A stretch of DNA of 64,000 nucleotides from Phytobacter ursingii (GCA_901456055.1 CABDWT010000001.1:186001-250000); one strand, 5' to 3'; positions 9,609-18,458 are shown, counted from the stretch's first letter. The notes: a model not told the origin generated them from the letters alone. Numbers and translations: made by a program.

Positions 9609-9893
9609 TCAGCCAAAACGAAACTCAACGCCGAAGTTCCCCTGCGGATATTCCCATTTCTCTAATATCGTCCCTTCGCACAACACACGACATGTGCCAC
9701 ATTCCAGACAGCCGGCATAATCAAAATGGATATTTCCTGCCTCATCCTCGCGATATAGCCCGGCAGGGCAGGCCTTGATCAATTTACGGAATTGCACTTT
9801 ATCGGGGTTGGCCACAAGGAGGATATGTGGGTTGGTTTCATCCACTCTGAATTTGTTGACGCCCAGTTTCACATCGACATTTACCGTGCTCAT
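9609..9893 (-). CDS. FixX/YdiT-like ferredoxin
   Basis: Small iron-sulfur protein of the FixABCX electron-transfer complex, partner of the FixC flavoprotein. 94 residues from MSTVNVDVKLGVNKF; its ATG overlaps the FixC stop by 4 bp (translational coupling). Cysteines occur in KACPAGLY and GCLECGTCRVLC, one [4Fe-4S] pattern of the FixX type. Sequence is closest to E. coli YdiT, ending EFRFG as that protein does. Confidence 0.9.
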   Translation of the reverse strand: MSTVNVDVKLGVNKFRVDETNPHILLVANPDKVQFRKLIKACPAGLYREDEAGNIHFDYAGCLECGTCRVLCEGTILEKWEYPQGNFGVEFRFG

Positions 9894-11182
9894 AATGCGC
9901 GCCCTCCCGCGATGCCGTCTTTTAATAAATTCATTAACCCGACGCGTTTTCCCTGTTTCAATATCGTCTTCCACAAGGGCGTCGGTTTCGCACCATCCAC
10001 CGTGAAAAGATCGGACATGATATTGGCCGCCATCTGCGGGTATTGCGTAAAGAGTCGCGGGTTTTCCATCAGGCCAGGCAACTTGCGATAATGCCGCATG
10101 TCCTGCAGGACGCAGCTTTTCTCCAGCGCCTGGGGGTATTTTTCAAGCCGGGCAACGCTAAAATCATTACTCTCTTTTGCGGCAATGATAGTTTGCGCTG
10201 CGATATTCGCGGCCTCAATCGCCAGATCCATACCACGCACGGTAAAGCCGAGGTTCAGACACATCCCTGCAGCATCACCCACCACCAGTACACCGTCGCC
10301 CACCAGTTTTGGCAGCATCTCGATACCGCCTTCTGGTACCAGATGAGCGGAATACTCAAGCAGTGTTCCCCCTTCGATAAGGGGGCGCACAGCCGGGTGC
10401 TGTTTAAAATCTTCCAGCATCTGCGGCACCGATTTTTGTGCGTTTTCTATGCCTCCCAGACCGCACACCAGGCCCAGCGAGATGGATTCCCGGTTGGTGT
10501 AGAGAAAGCCGCCGCCCATTAAGCCATCCGACGGAGAACCGGCAAATAGCCAGGCCGCGCCTTCGTCCTCTGTTACGCCAAAGCGATCCTGAATGGTCTT
10601 AGCTGGCAGGGAAATGATCTCTTTAACCCCGACAGCGTAATGATGGGGATTTGATTTTGGTACCAGTCCAATTGAGCGACCTAACAGTGAATTTACCCCG
10701 TCGGCCAGCACTACCACGTTTGCCTCAAGGACATCTTCCCCGGCCTGTACTCCCGTTACCCGACCATCCTGCTGGATTAATGCATCCACCCGAACGCCCG
10801 TAATAACCTGTGCGCCAACCGCCTCGGCTTGCTCCATCAGCCAGCTGTCGAACCCATGACGCAGTACCGTCCATGACGCTTTCTCCGGGTTCGCATCGCG
10901 CGACTGTGCCTGATAATCCAGCGTGACGGCGCTATCCGGGGTCAGAAAAGAGATCTTCTCTTTAGTGATTTTCCGCTCAACGGGGGCGTTTTGCGCAAAA
11001 CCTGGTATGATCTTTTCCAGAGTGTGGGCGTAGAGCCGCCCGCCCGTCATATTTTTACTGCCTGCGGTGTCACCACGCTCAATGACCAGAACGTCCAGCC
11101 CGGCTTTCGCCATCACACAGGCGGCGGTACATCCCGCCACACCGGCACCCACGATAATTGCGTCAAATTTTTCGTCCGACAT
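9890..11182 (-). CDS. FixC/YdiS-like electron-transfer flavoprotein-quinone oxidoreductase
   Basis: FAD protein of the ETF-ubiquinone oxidoreductase family; passes electrons between FixAB and quinone or the FixX ferredoxin at the membrane. 430 residues (E. coli YdiS 429). FAD-binding GAGVAG at residues 12-17, then VIERGDTAGSKNMTGGRLY, the second FAD motif VLVVGDAAGMCLNLGFTVRGMDLAIEA near 270-296. Reads in the same direction as FixB (42 bp gap) and overlaps FixX. Confidence 0.92.
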   Translation of the reverse strand: MSDEKFDAIIVGAGVAGCTAACVMAKAGLDVLVIERGDTAGSKNMTGGRLYAHTLEKIIPGFAQNAPVERKITKEKISFLTPDSAVTLDYQAQSRDANPEKASWTVLRHGFDSWLMEQAEAVGAQVITGVRVDALIQQDGRVTGVQAGEDVLEANVVVLADGVNSLLGRSIGLVPKSNPHHYAVGVKEIISLPAKTIQDRFGVTEDEGAAWLFAGSPSDGLMGGGFLYTNRESISLGLVCGLGGIENAQKSVPQMLEDFKQHPAVRPLIEGGTLLEYSAHLVPEGGIEMLPKLVGDGVLVVGDAAGMCLNLGFTVRGMDLAIEAANIAAQTIIAAKESNDFSVARLEKYPQALEKSCVLQDMRHYRKLPGLMENPRLFTQYPQMAANIMSDLFTVDGAKPTPLWKTILKQGKRVGLMNLLKDGIAGGRAL

Positions 11183-11224
11183 GCTTTTGCTCCATCGCCG
11201 CCATAAAGAATGGCGGCTTAAGTC

Positions 11225-12160
11225 TTACCGTTTTAATAATTTCGTTAATTCGGGAACGACCTTATAGATATCGCCCACCAGGCCATAATCGGCGTACTGG
11301 AAAATTGGGGCGTTTTTATCCTTGTTGACGGCGATAATCGTTTTGGCCCCATTGCCACCGACCATATGCTGGATCTGCCCGGAAATGCCCAGCGCGAGAT
11401 AGATATCGGATTTGAGCAGCACGCCGGAAACGCCAACGTAGCGTTCGCGATCCATCCAGTGCTCGCCTTCGGCAATCGGACGTGAACAGCCCACTTCGGC
11501 ATCCAGCGCGGAGGCAAGATCCCAGACCATCTGCAAATCCTCTTTTGCTTGTAAGCCGCGGCCAATACCAATAACACGGCGTGCTTTGCTAAGATCGACG
11601 CTGCTGGTCGTTTTTGACCGCCGTTCACGACAGAGAATTTCATTGGCGGGTGGGATGTAATCCACCTGAGTGAGCGGCGGCGTACCGGCATTTTCTTCTG
11701 CCAACGGTTCATAAACACCGCCTGCCAGCGTGATAACGGCGACAGGGGCATTCACTTTTTCCCGCCCAAAAGCCAGCCCGCCATACATGCGATGTTCGGC
11801 GTAGAGGTTGTCACCGTTGCGTTCCAGCCGGGTCACGTCATTCACCAGCGCGGCTTGCAGCAGCACGCTGAGTTTTGCCGCCACCCCTTTGCCACGGCGC
11901 GTCGCGGCCAGCAGGATCAGTGTATTGCCGTCTTCTTTTCCGATAAGCGAGGCGAGTGTTTCCGCATAGTTCTCGACGCGCTGTTTATCGGTTTTGCCAC
12001 ACAGCAAATAGACCGCGTCCGCCTGTTTTACCTTCGTGATGTCGCGCTCATCCCATATCACTGCGTTAACGTGTTCGCCCAGTTGCCGTGCGCTAGCGAG
12101 CAGGTCTGCATAGCGATCGGCACTGTCGCTGAATACCCAAACGTTACTTATTTTGCCCAT
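11225..12160 (-). CDS. FixB/YdiR-like electron-transfer flavoprotein alpha subunit
   Basis: FAD-binding large subunit of the ETF heterodimer; receives electrons from, or delivers them to, the acyl-CoA dehydrogenase. 311 residues from MGKISNVWVFSD (E. coli YdiR 312). An earlier ATG at 12181 overlaps the FixA stop (TAATG) and would add seven residues; either start gives coupling to FixA. The C-terminal ETF-alpha signature is visible: VGIGRGLQAKEDLQM, EVGCSRPIAEGEHWM, YVGVSGVLLKSDIYLALGISGQIQH, IIAVNKDKNAPIFQYADYGLVGD. Confidence 0.92.
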   Translation of the reverse strand: MGKISNVWVFSDSADRYADLLASARQLGEHVNAVIWDERDITKVKQADAVYLLCGKTDKQRVENYAETLASLIGKEDGNTLILLAATRRGKGVAAKLSVLLQAALVNDVTRLERNGDNLYAEHRMYGGLAFGREKVNAPVAVITLAGGVYEPLAEENAGTPPLTQVDYIPPANEILCRERRSKTTSSVDLSKARRVIGIGRGLQAKEDLQMVWDLASALDAEVGCSRPIAEGEHWMDRERYVGVSGVLLKSDIYLALGISGQIQHMVGGNGAKTIIAVNKDKNAPIFQYADYGLVGDIYKVVPELTKLLKR

Positions 12161-12180
12161 GATGTGTTTCCCCGCAGCCA

Positions 12181-12945
12181 TTAGCTCAACGCGTTGGTCA
12201 GATAATCACGCAGGCGAGAAACTTCTTCCTGCCCGTCGCCTTCAATGATGATGTGTTTGCGTTCCGTCTGTTGCGGCGCGTAGACTCCCGCCAGCTCCGT
12301 CCGCGCTGAACCCGGCGTCCAGGCGATGTCGCTGGCGCCCCACAGGGTGACGCTTTTCTTCCCGGCACCGAGGATGGCTTTCATTGAGGGGATACGTGGA
12401 AGGTTGATATCTGATGAGACGCACAGCACTGCCGGAAGAGGAATATCAAGCACTTCTACTTCATCTTCCAGCGTGCGTTCAACGGTGACGAAACCCTCTT
12501 TGAGTTCAATCTTGCTGACGCCGTTAACCGTCGGCAACTGCAACATGGCGCCAACCAGTAGACCGGTTTGCTGCGCATACATATCGCCGGAGCCTTCGCC
12601 GCAGATCAGCAGGTCGAAGGCGATTTTCTTACTCGCGGCGGCAATCACGCGTGCGGTTTCATAAGGCAGGGCGCTATCCAGACGATCATCCCGAACCAGG
12701 TAAAGCGCATTTGGGCCGCGGGAGAGGGCATCTTTGCGTAGTTTGGCGTTATCCAGTGCATGTCCCCCAACGCTCAGGGCCACCACTTCATGGTTTTCGC
12801 CCGCGAGCTGAACGGCGGCCTCGATCGCGTTGAGATCAAAGGGGCTGATTTTTTCCCCGGCTTTGTCTGTTGTCAGGGTTCTGTCAGCCGTGATAACGAT
12901 GTCCTGTTCCTCAGGAACCAGTTTGTAGCAGGCGATAATTCTCAT
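12181..12945 (-). CDS. FixA/YdiQ-like electron-transfer flavoprotein beta subunit
   Basis: Small ETF subunit, here of the Fix group that is associated with flavin-based electron bifurcation in nitrogen fixers and with carnitine reduction in enterobacteria. 254 residues, identical in length to E. coli YdiQ. Typical stretches: ISPFDLNAIEAAVQL, DLLICGEGSGDMYAQQTGLLVGAML and PLPAVLCVSSDINLPRIPSMKAILGA. It follows the acyl-CoA dehydrogenase by 11 bp. Whether this set bifurcates cannot be decided from what I can see. Confidence 0.92.
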   Translation of the reverse strand: MRIIACYKLVPEEQDIVITADRTLTTDKAGEKISPFDLNAIEAAVQLAGENHEVVALSVGGHALDNAKLRKDALSRGPNALYLVRDDRLDSALPYETARVIAAASKKIAFDLLICGEGSGDMYAQQTGLLVGAMLQLPTVNGVSKIELKEGFVTVERTLEDEVEVLDIPLPAVLCVSSDINLPRIPSMKAILGAGKKSVTLWGASDIAWTPGSARTELAGVYAPQQTERKHIIIEGDGQEEVSRLRDYLTNALS

Positions 12946-12956
12946 GGCTTATCCTT

Positions 12957-14102
12957 TTATTTTTCATACTGTTTCAGGATCTGGCGAGCGGAGATATACA
13001 CCATAATCTCGTCCGTACCGCCGCCAATGCGGTTCACGCGGGTATCGCGCCAGAAGCGGGATACCCGACTGTCATCGGTGTAGCCGAGCCCGCCCAGAAT
13101 TTGCATCGCATCGTCAATCACCTCGCAGGCCGACTGAGCGCAATACAATTTGCACATCGGGGCGGACAGACGCATCGACAAATCGTTGTCGCACTCCCAG
13201 GCGGTGCGGTAGACCATGTTTTTCATGTTCTGAATTTTGATGGCCATCTGGGTCAACTTGAGCTGTATCATCTGGAACTGCCCGATGTTTTGGCCGAACT
13301 GAATACGCTGATTGGCGTAGCGCGCAGCATCTTCAAATGCGCATTCCGCAACGCCCAGTGAGTGGGCGGCGATGACCAGACGTTCAATATCGAAGTTTTG
13401 CATCATATGGATAAAGCCATAACCTTCCTGGCCTACCATGTCGCTCTCTTCCAGCTCAACGTTATCCAGGAAGACTTCACAGTTGCTGACCATATGCCAG
13501 CCGACTTTATGCAGATTGTTGCGTTTGACGCCGGGGGAGTTAGGATCCAGCCACCATAAGGTGAAACAGCGTTTAGGGTCCCCTGGTTGCGGATTACGCG
13601 CCAGCACCAGCATATAGGGATAATCTTTTGCGCCGGTGATAAAGGTCTTTTGGCCGTTGAGATACACTTTGCCGTTCTTACGGGTGTAGGTGGTGGCGAT
13701 GCGATTGTTATCTGAACCGGCCTGGGGTTCGGTAAATGCCAGCGAGTAAGCGGGTATCCCCGTCAGCCCCACTTCGGCGGTTTTGGCCAGTTGTTCTGCA
13801 TTGCCAAACCGCTGCATGTTATGGATGCATTGCCCTTCGGTCATGATGTAGGCCGGGGCGCCCATGCGGGCAATCTCTTCCAGCACCAGTACCTGAGTCA
13901 TCATGTCGGCGGGCACGCCGCCAAGCTCTTCGGGAATACCCAATAAGCCAATGCCGCTTTCGGCTAATGCATTGAAGAACTCGCGCGGGAAAGTCCGTGT
14001 CTCATCGCATCTTTTGAAATACTCTTCGGGAAAATTACGCGTAATCAGCTCCCGAATACTTGCTAATAGTAATTCCTGTTCTTCGGTCAGGCTAAAGTCC
14101 AT
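12957..14102 (-). CDS. YdiO/CaiA-like acyl-CoA dehydrogenase (probable acyl-CoA reductase)
   Basis: First gene of the leftward operon. 381 residues from MDFSLTEEQELL, the start shared with YdiO and CaiA. FAD/substrate motifs AFTEPQAGSDNNRIATT and NGKVYLNGQKTFITGA, C-terminal RFWRDTRVNRIGGGTDEIM. At the place where most acyl-CoA dehydrogenases carry the catalytic Glu (YEGT) it has Gly361 (I-G-G-G-T), as CaiA and YdiO do; the base must then come from elsewhere, as in isovaleryl-type enzymes. By analogy with CaiA (crotonobetainyl-CoA reduction) it may work in the reductive direction, fed by FixAB. Substrate unknown. Confidence 0.88.
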   Translation of the reverse strand: MDFSLTEEQELLLASIRELITRNFPEEYFKRCDETRTFPREFFNALAESGIGLLGIPEELGGVPADMMTQVLVLEEIARMGAPAYIMTEGQCIHNMQRFGNAEQLAKTAEVGLTGIPAYSLAFTEPQAGSDNNRIATTYTRKNGKVYLNGQKTFITGAKDYPYMLVLARNPQPGDPKRCFTLWWLDPNSPGVKRNNLHKVGWHMVSNCEVFLDNVELEESDMVGQEGYGFIHMMQNFDIERLVIAAHSLGVAECAFEDAARYANQRIQFGQNIGQFQMIQLKLTQMAIKIQNMKNMVYRTAWECDNDLSMRLSAPMCKLYCAQSACEVIDDAMQILGGLGYTDDSRVSRFWRDTRVNRIGGGTDEIMVYISARQILKQYEK

Positions 14103-14596
14103 GACGCATCCTCTTGATAGATTCTCCGCTGGGGATTTATAAAAACAAAACACTGCCCGGCATTCTTTTTTGCCGATTACTCTTTCCGGTTCGCCAGTTT
14201 TTTAATTTCTGGCCTGAGATTGTTTTATCTGGAATAGTAATTAGTGGTGCTGAGAGGATATATAGACAGATCTCGCTTGATCCTGGACAAAACGAACATT
14301 GAAGCCCGTTTTGTGATGCGTGTTGGTAATTTGTAAATTTTTTAACGCCTGTTTTTTATGCTTATCATATTGTTTTTATTGTTATTTGATAGGGATATAT
14401 TACGTCTGGCATGTTCGATTTGTCCAATAATTGGTTGGATATGTCAATATCAAGCCTCTATTTCGCTTTTTATAATCCCGCTGTCAATTCGTGGAGAAGG
14501 ACGAAAAAGGGGCCCAGTATTTATTGCAACTTACATTGGTATCGTCTGAATTCTTCAATGGTTATTTAATCATTTAATATGAAGTGGGGTTGGTAT
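14103..14596. promoter_or_regulatory. 494-bp AT-rich divergent promoter region of the accessory cluster
   Basis: No credible gene; it separates the two arms of the cluster and must hold both promoters. Seen: a perfect 8-bp inverted repeat ACAAAACG / CGTTTTGT (14287-14314, 12-bp spacer), a self-complementary CCAATAATTGG (14425-14435), a TTGAT with a degraded partner (14386-14399, FNR half-site-like), a good -10 TATAAT at 14471-14476 for the rightward arm with no recognisable -35 (suits an activator), and a possible leftward -10 near 14135-14140. The AraC protein at 18599 is the likely regulator. Confidence 0.6.
14287..14314. promoter_or_regulatory. Operator-like palindrome in the divergent promoter
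   Basis: ACAAAACG and CGTTTTGT are exact inverted copies around a 12-bp spacer, giving centre-to-centre half-site spacing of two helical turns. No known regulator assigned. Confidence 0.4.
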
Positions 14597-15763
14597 ATGG
14601 CCATATTATCTCAACAGCAGCTGGAAGCACTGAAACAAAAAGTCAGAAAGGTCACGGAAACAGAGTTGGAGGAAATCCAACTGGTGGTTGAGCGAACGAA
14701 TGTCTTCCCGGACTCCTATTACGATGTATGTCGGAAAAATGATTTATTTCGCCTTGCTATCCCGGAAGAGTTTGGCGGTCTGGGGCTGAATTGCGAGCAA
14801 TTCTTTTCTGTCATGGAGGAGTTCTGCCGTGGGCCTGGTGGTATGCGCATGAACCTGCATCATGCAAATGGCCTGAACTGGCGCATCATGTATGACCATG
14901 GCGCCCCCGATCTTCGCGCCAAATGGCTGCCGTTGCTGGCCAATAAAGATGCTTACATCAACTTTGCGCTGACCGAAGCGGAGTGTGGTTCCGGGGCGGA
15001 TATCCGGACAACTGCGGTGAGAAAAGGGGATAAATACATCCTCAATGGTACCAAGACGTTGATCTCCCATACGGATATTTCTGACGGGAGCTACGTCATT
15101 GCGGTAACGGATGAAAATAAACGCAAAAAAGGGGGGTTAACCGCGTTCTTCATCGAAACCAACACGCCGGGTTATTACATTGACCCGATGCCGCACATGA
15201 TGGGATGCCGTGGCGCGGGTCACGCGTATCTTCGTTTTGAAAACTGCGAAGTGCCTGCGCACAACATTATGGGTAAAGAGGGTGATGGTCTGGACATCTT
15301 CATGGATGCGTTAGCGCATTCCAGAGCGATGATTGCCGTCACCTGCCTGGGCATGTCCCAGCGTTTCCTGGAACTGGCGATTGCCCGCGCGAAGGATCGC
15401 GTGACGTTCGGTAAACCATTGGTTGCTCGTCAGGCCATCCAGCAAACGCTGGCGGATATGGGGACCCAGGTCCATGCGTTGCGCGTAATGCTGCGTGATT
15501 GCGCGCAGAAATTCGATCGCGGCGAAGACATCGAAATGGTTTCTGCGATGTGCAAACTGCACGGCATTGATACGGTGCGAACCGTCTCGGATAGCTGCCT
15601 GGAGATCTTCGGTGGGATTGGTTACTTCGAAGATAACCCGTACGGCCCGGTGGAGAGAATGTATCGCGATGCCCGCGCGCTGTGGTTTGAAGAAGGCCCG
15701 CGTACCGTTCAGCGTCTGACGATCGCACGTCCGCTGATTGCCGCTGCGGGTGAGATTCGCTAA
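14597..15763 (+). CDS. Second acyl-CoA dehydrogenase, with canonical catalytic Glu
   Basis: First gene of the rightward arm. 388 residues from MAILSQQQL; this ATG has GGGGTTGG before it, whereas an in-frame ATG 18 bp upstream has no ribosome site. FAD motifs ALTEAECGSGADIRTTA and KYILNGTKTLISH, GCRGAGHAYLRFENCEVP, and C-terminal EIFGGIGYFEDNPYGPVERMYRDAR. Unlike the leftward paralogue it keeps a Glu (E366 in FEEGPRTVQR) at the usual catalytic position. The two enzymes therefore probably act on different intermediates or in different directions. Substrate unknown. Confidence 0.86.
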   Translation: MAILSQQQLEALKQKVRKVTETELEEIQLVVERTNVFPDSYYDVCRKNDLFRLAIPEEFGGLGLNCEQFFSVMEEFCRGPGGMRMNLHHANGLNWRIMYDHGAPDLRAKWLPLLANKDAYINFALTEAECGSGADIRTTAVRKGDKYILNGTKTLISHTDISDGSYVIAVTDENKRKKGGLTAFFIETNTPGYYIDPMPHMMGCRGAGHAYLRFENCEVPAHNIMGKEGDGLDIFMDALAHSRAMIAVTCLGMSQRFLELAIARAKDRVTFGKPLVARQAIQQTLADMGTQVHALRVMLRDCAQKFDRGEDIEMVSAMCKLHGIDTVRTVSDSCLEIFGGIGYFEDNPYGPVERMYRDARALWFEEGPRTVQRLTIARPLIAAAGEIR

Positions 15764-15825
15764 CCCGCCTGAGCCCATGCAACGAAGGGGTATCCCGGAG
15801 AATTATTACCGTCATATCCCGCCTG

Positions 15826-15862
15826 TGATCGCACACTGCGCGTGGTTTCGTGGGTGCGATCA
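15826..15862 (+). repeat. 9-bp inverted repeat between acyl-CoA dehydrogenase and MFS gene
   Basis: TGATCGCAC / GTGCGATCA, perfect, 19-nt loop, in the 125-bp gap. It could lower read-through or protect mRNA; no T-tract follows. Confidence 0.45.
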
Positions 15863-15888
15863 TGCTTATTTTCTCGCGAGAGTGACCT

Positions 15889-17247
15889 ATGAGTACATCA
15901 CCTGGGAATAGACGTTGGGGCATTATTGTTCTGCTGATAATTGATTATTTCGTCATGTTTGTGGCTCGCAGCAGTATGTCGATGTGCGGGCCTGCGCTGA
16001 TGCATGAATATGGCTGGACCGCCATTCAGTTTGGCTGGGTCTCCACGGCATTTTTTATTGGTTACGCGATAACGATGTTGCCGGCAGGGTTGCTGGCTGA
16101 CCGCTTTGGCGGTGGGATTGTGCTGGTAACAGGCACGTTGTGGTGGGTCATTTTTACCTTCTTAACGCCGCTGGGTTCCACGCTGGGTATCATGATGTTG
16201 CTACGTATTCTGGTTGGCGTCGGGCAGGGACTGTTGGTGCCGGCTAACTTTTCGCTGGCGGCCCGCTGGGTGCCTAAAAGTGAATCTGGGAAAGCGACCG
16301 GGTTGCTACAGGTCGGTTGTCCTGCGGGTATTGCCTTTGCCATGGTGCTGGCTGCCTGGATTATTCAAACCTGGGGCTGGCAATCTGTTTTTTATATCGT
16401 CTCTGTGCCGGGGTTAGTGTGGTGCCTGCTGTGGTGGTGGCTGGGTAATAGTCGACCGCAAATGGATAATCGCATCAACCGTCAGGAGCTTGAGTATATT
16501 CAGGCAGGGCAGGCCGTTGCTAACGCGGAACAATCCACGCAGAAAGAGGCGACAGGGAGCGACCTGACGAAAGCCGATATTCTGTCAACGCCTTCCATCT
16601 GGGCCTGCGCGTTATGTTACTTCTGCACGAATTACCTGTTCTTTCTCTTTATGACCTGGCTACCGACCTACTTCGCCATGGGACGCGGTATCGATCTGAA
16701 GCAAAGCGCGATTTATTCCATGCTCCCGTATCTGGTGGCTATTCTGGCCTACCCACTCGGCGGGCTGGTGACGGACGCCGCCTGTCGGCGCTTTGGACAA
16801 AATATCGGACGCAAGCTGTCTCCGGTTGTCGGATTGCTGCTGGCCGGGGTGTTCCTGATTCTGGGGACACGGGCAAACAGCCTCTGGAGCGCGGCTTCGC
16901 TCATCTCCGCATCGAATTTCTTCCTCTGTTTCACCATGGCTGCGCACTTCTCCATTCCGATTATTTTTTCCCAGAAAAATACCGGCATGCTGGTGGGGTT
17001 GAACGGCGTATTTGGCACGCTGGCGGGCATTCTTTCTCCGGTGCTGGCGGGATGGGTTATCGACGTTTCGGGCCAATATGAGTACGCACTCTATCTGGGG
17101 GCGAGTATCGCCATTCTGGGCGCATTATTCATGCTTATCGCCCGAATTAAACCCATTGAAAAGAAAGGTGCAAACAGGAGTATGCGCAACGCGGGTGGAT
17201 TTGCAGGACGACAAGGCTTTTCCAAAATGAAGGAGCATGACTTATGA
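15889..17247 (+). CDS. MFS transporter, anion:cation symporter (ACS) type
   Basis: Second permease of the cluster, unrelated in subfamily to the AAHS carrier. 452 residues, 12 predicted membrane segments; ACS-type sequence RSSMSMCGPALMHEYGWTA after helix 1, GLLADRFGGG in loop 2-3 and LLRILVGVGQGLLVPANFS in helix 4. ACS members carry sugar acids, phthalate or other organic anions. The C-terminal 25 residues are basic and hydrophilic. It ends in a 4-bp ATGA overlap with the CoA-transferase, so the two are coupled. Whether it imports the substrate or exports the product is open. Confidence 0.82.
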   Translation: MSTSPGNRRWGIIVLLIIDYFVMFVARSSMSMCGPALMHEYGWTAIQFGWVSTAFFIGYAITMLPAGLLADRFGGGIVLVTGTLWWVIFTFLTPLGSTLGIMMLLRILVGVGQGLLVPANFSLAARWVPKSESGKATGLLQVGCPAGIAFAMVLAAWIIQTWGWQSVFYIVSVPGLVWCLLWWWLGNSRPQMDNRINRQELEYIQAGQAVANAEQSTQKEATGSDLTKADILSTPSIWACALCYFCTNYLFFLFMTWLPTYFAMGRGIDLKQSAIYSMLPYLVAILAYPLGGLVTDAACRRFGQNIGRKLSPVVGLLLAGVFLILGTRANSLWSAASLISASNFFLCFTMAAHFSIPIIFSQKNTGMLVGLNGVFGTLAGILSPVLAGWVIDVSGQYEYALYLGASIAILGALFMLIARIKPIEKKGANRSMRNAGGFAGRQGFSKMKEHDL

Positions 17248-18458
17248 GGCCATTAGAAGGCATTAAAGTAGTGGATTTGACGTCATTCCTGGCAGCACCC
17301 ACCGTGGCACGTATTCTCGGTGACTGGGGGGCGGATGTAATCAAAATCGAGCCGCCAGCGGGCGACCCGGGACGCACCCAGGCGTCCGTATTTAATATGC
17401 CTTACGACGATGACGAAAATCCGGCATTTGATATCTCTAACGCCAACAAACGGTTTCTGTGCCTGAACCTGAAAAAAGAGAGCGCGAAAGCCATTGCCTA
17501 TCGCATCCTCTCAACGGCAGATGTCGTGGTGACCAGCTATCGCACGAAGGCGCTTGAACGGCTGGGTTTTTCCTGGGAAGCGCTGCATTTGCGCTTTCCA
17601 CGCTTAATTTTTGCGCAGATCCTGGGGTATGGCGAAAAAGGGCCGGAAAAAGACACCGCCGGGTTTGATGCGACGGCCTACGTATGTCGCGGTGGGATCC
17701 TCGGGTCGACCAATGAGCGCGGCGAAACCCCGATCAACTCAGTAAACGGCTTTGGCGATTTTCAGGCGTCCATGTGTCTGGTCTCTGGTATTTGCGCTGC
17801 GCTGTACGGGCGTACGCTTTCAGGGACCGGCGAGAAGGTGACGGTTAGCCTGCATCATACGGCGCTGTTTATGATGAGCATAGCCGTGACCTCAGCACAG
17901 TACGGCAACGTCTATCCAAAGTCGCGCTGTGAAGTCTCCAACCCGTTCAACAACACCTATAAAACCCTTGATGGGCGATGGATGGTGATTTGTATCCCGG
18001 AATACGATCGCTTCTTCAATAAATTTATGGTGCTGCTGGGGCGTGAGGATCTGGTCGACAGTCCGGAATTTTGCCGTATTGCCGATGTGAACCAGTTTGG
18101 TCGTAATCGGGACATTATCAATATTATCAGCGAGCAGATCGCCAAACGTCCGCTCAGTGAAATGATGCGGCTGTTAAAAGAAAACGATTTTGCCCATGAG
18201 AAGGGGTATACCCCGGATGAGATTCTGGAAGATGAACAAGCATGGGCGACCGACTGCCTGCGTAACGTTGAATACTCTACGGGAAATAAACGGGTGCTGG
18301 TAACGCCGCCGGTTTCGATTCAGGGCATGGGCGAATCGCAGATAAAACCGTCCCGGCGACTGGGACATCACTCACAACAAATTCTGACTGAATATGGATA
18401 CTCAGCTAAGGATATCGATATGTTATGTCAGGAGGGCTCAGTTATTTTACCCGTCTGA
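17244..18458 (+). CDS. CaiB/BaiF-family (family III) CoA-transferase
   Basis: Moves CoA from one acyl-CoA to a free acid; in carnitine reduction CaiB recycles CoA from product to substrate. 404 residues, usual length (CaiB 405). N-terminal MRPLEGIKVVDLTSFLAAPTVARILGDWGADVIKIEPP is typical. The catalytic Asp is D172 in NGFGDFQAS, matching D169 of CaiB/formyl-CoA transferase. With an ATP-dependent ligase also present, a likely scheme is ligase priming plus transferase cycling. This differs from the E. coli ydi locus, where YdiF is a family I transferase. Confidence 0.9.
   Translation: MRPLEGIKVVDLTSFLAAPTVARILGDWGADVIKIEPPAGDPGRTQASVFNMPYDDDENPAFDISNANKRFLCLNLKKESAKAIAYRILSTADVVVTSYRTKALERLGFSWEALHLRFPRLIFAQILGYGEKGPEKDTAGFDATAYVCRGGILGSTNERGETPINSVNGFGDFQASMCLVSGICAALYGRTLSGTGEKVTVSLHHTALFMMSIAVTSAQYGNVYPKSRCEVSNPFNNTYKTLDGRWMVICIPEYDRFFNKFMVLLGREDLVDSPEFCRIADVNQFGRNRDIINIISEQIAKRPLSEMMRLLKENDFAHEKGYTPDEILEDEQAWATDCLRNVEYSTGNKRVLVTPPVSIQGMGESQIKPSRRLGHHSQQILTEYGYSAKDIDMLCQEGSVILPV

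Noticed and set aside
14358-14549. 63-codon open frame in the divergent accessory promoter region
   Set aside because: Hydrophobic, A/T-rich, no ribosome site, lies over the promoter elements; a real peptide cannot be supported.
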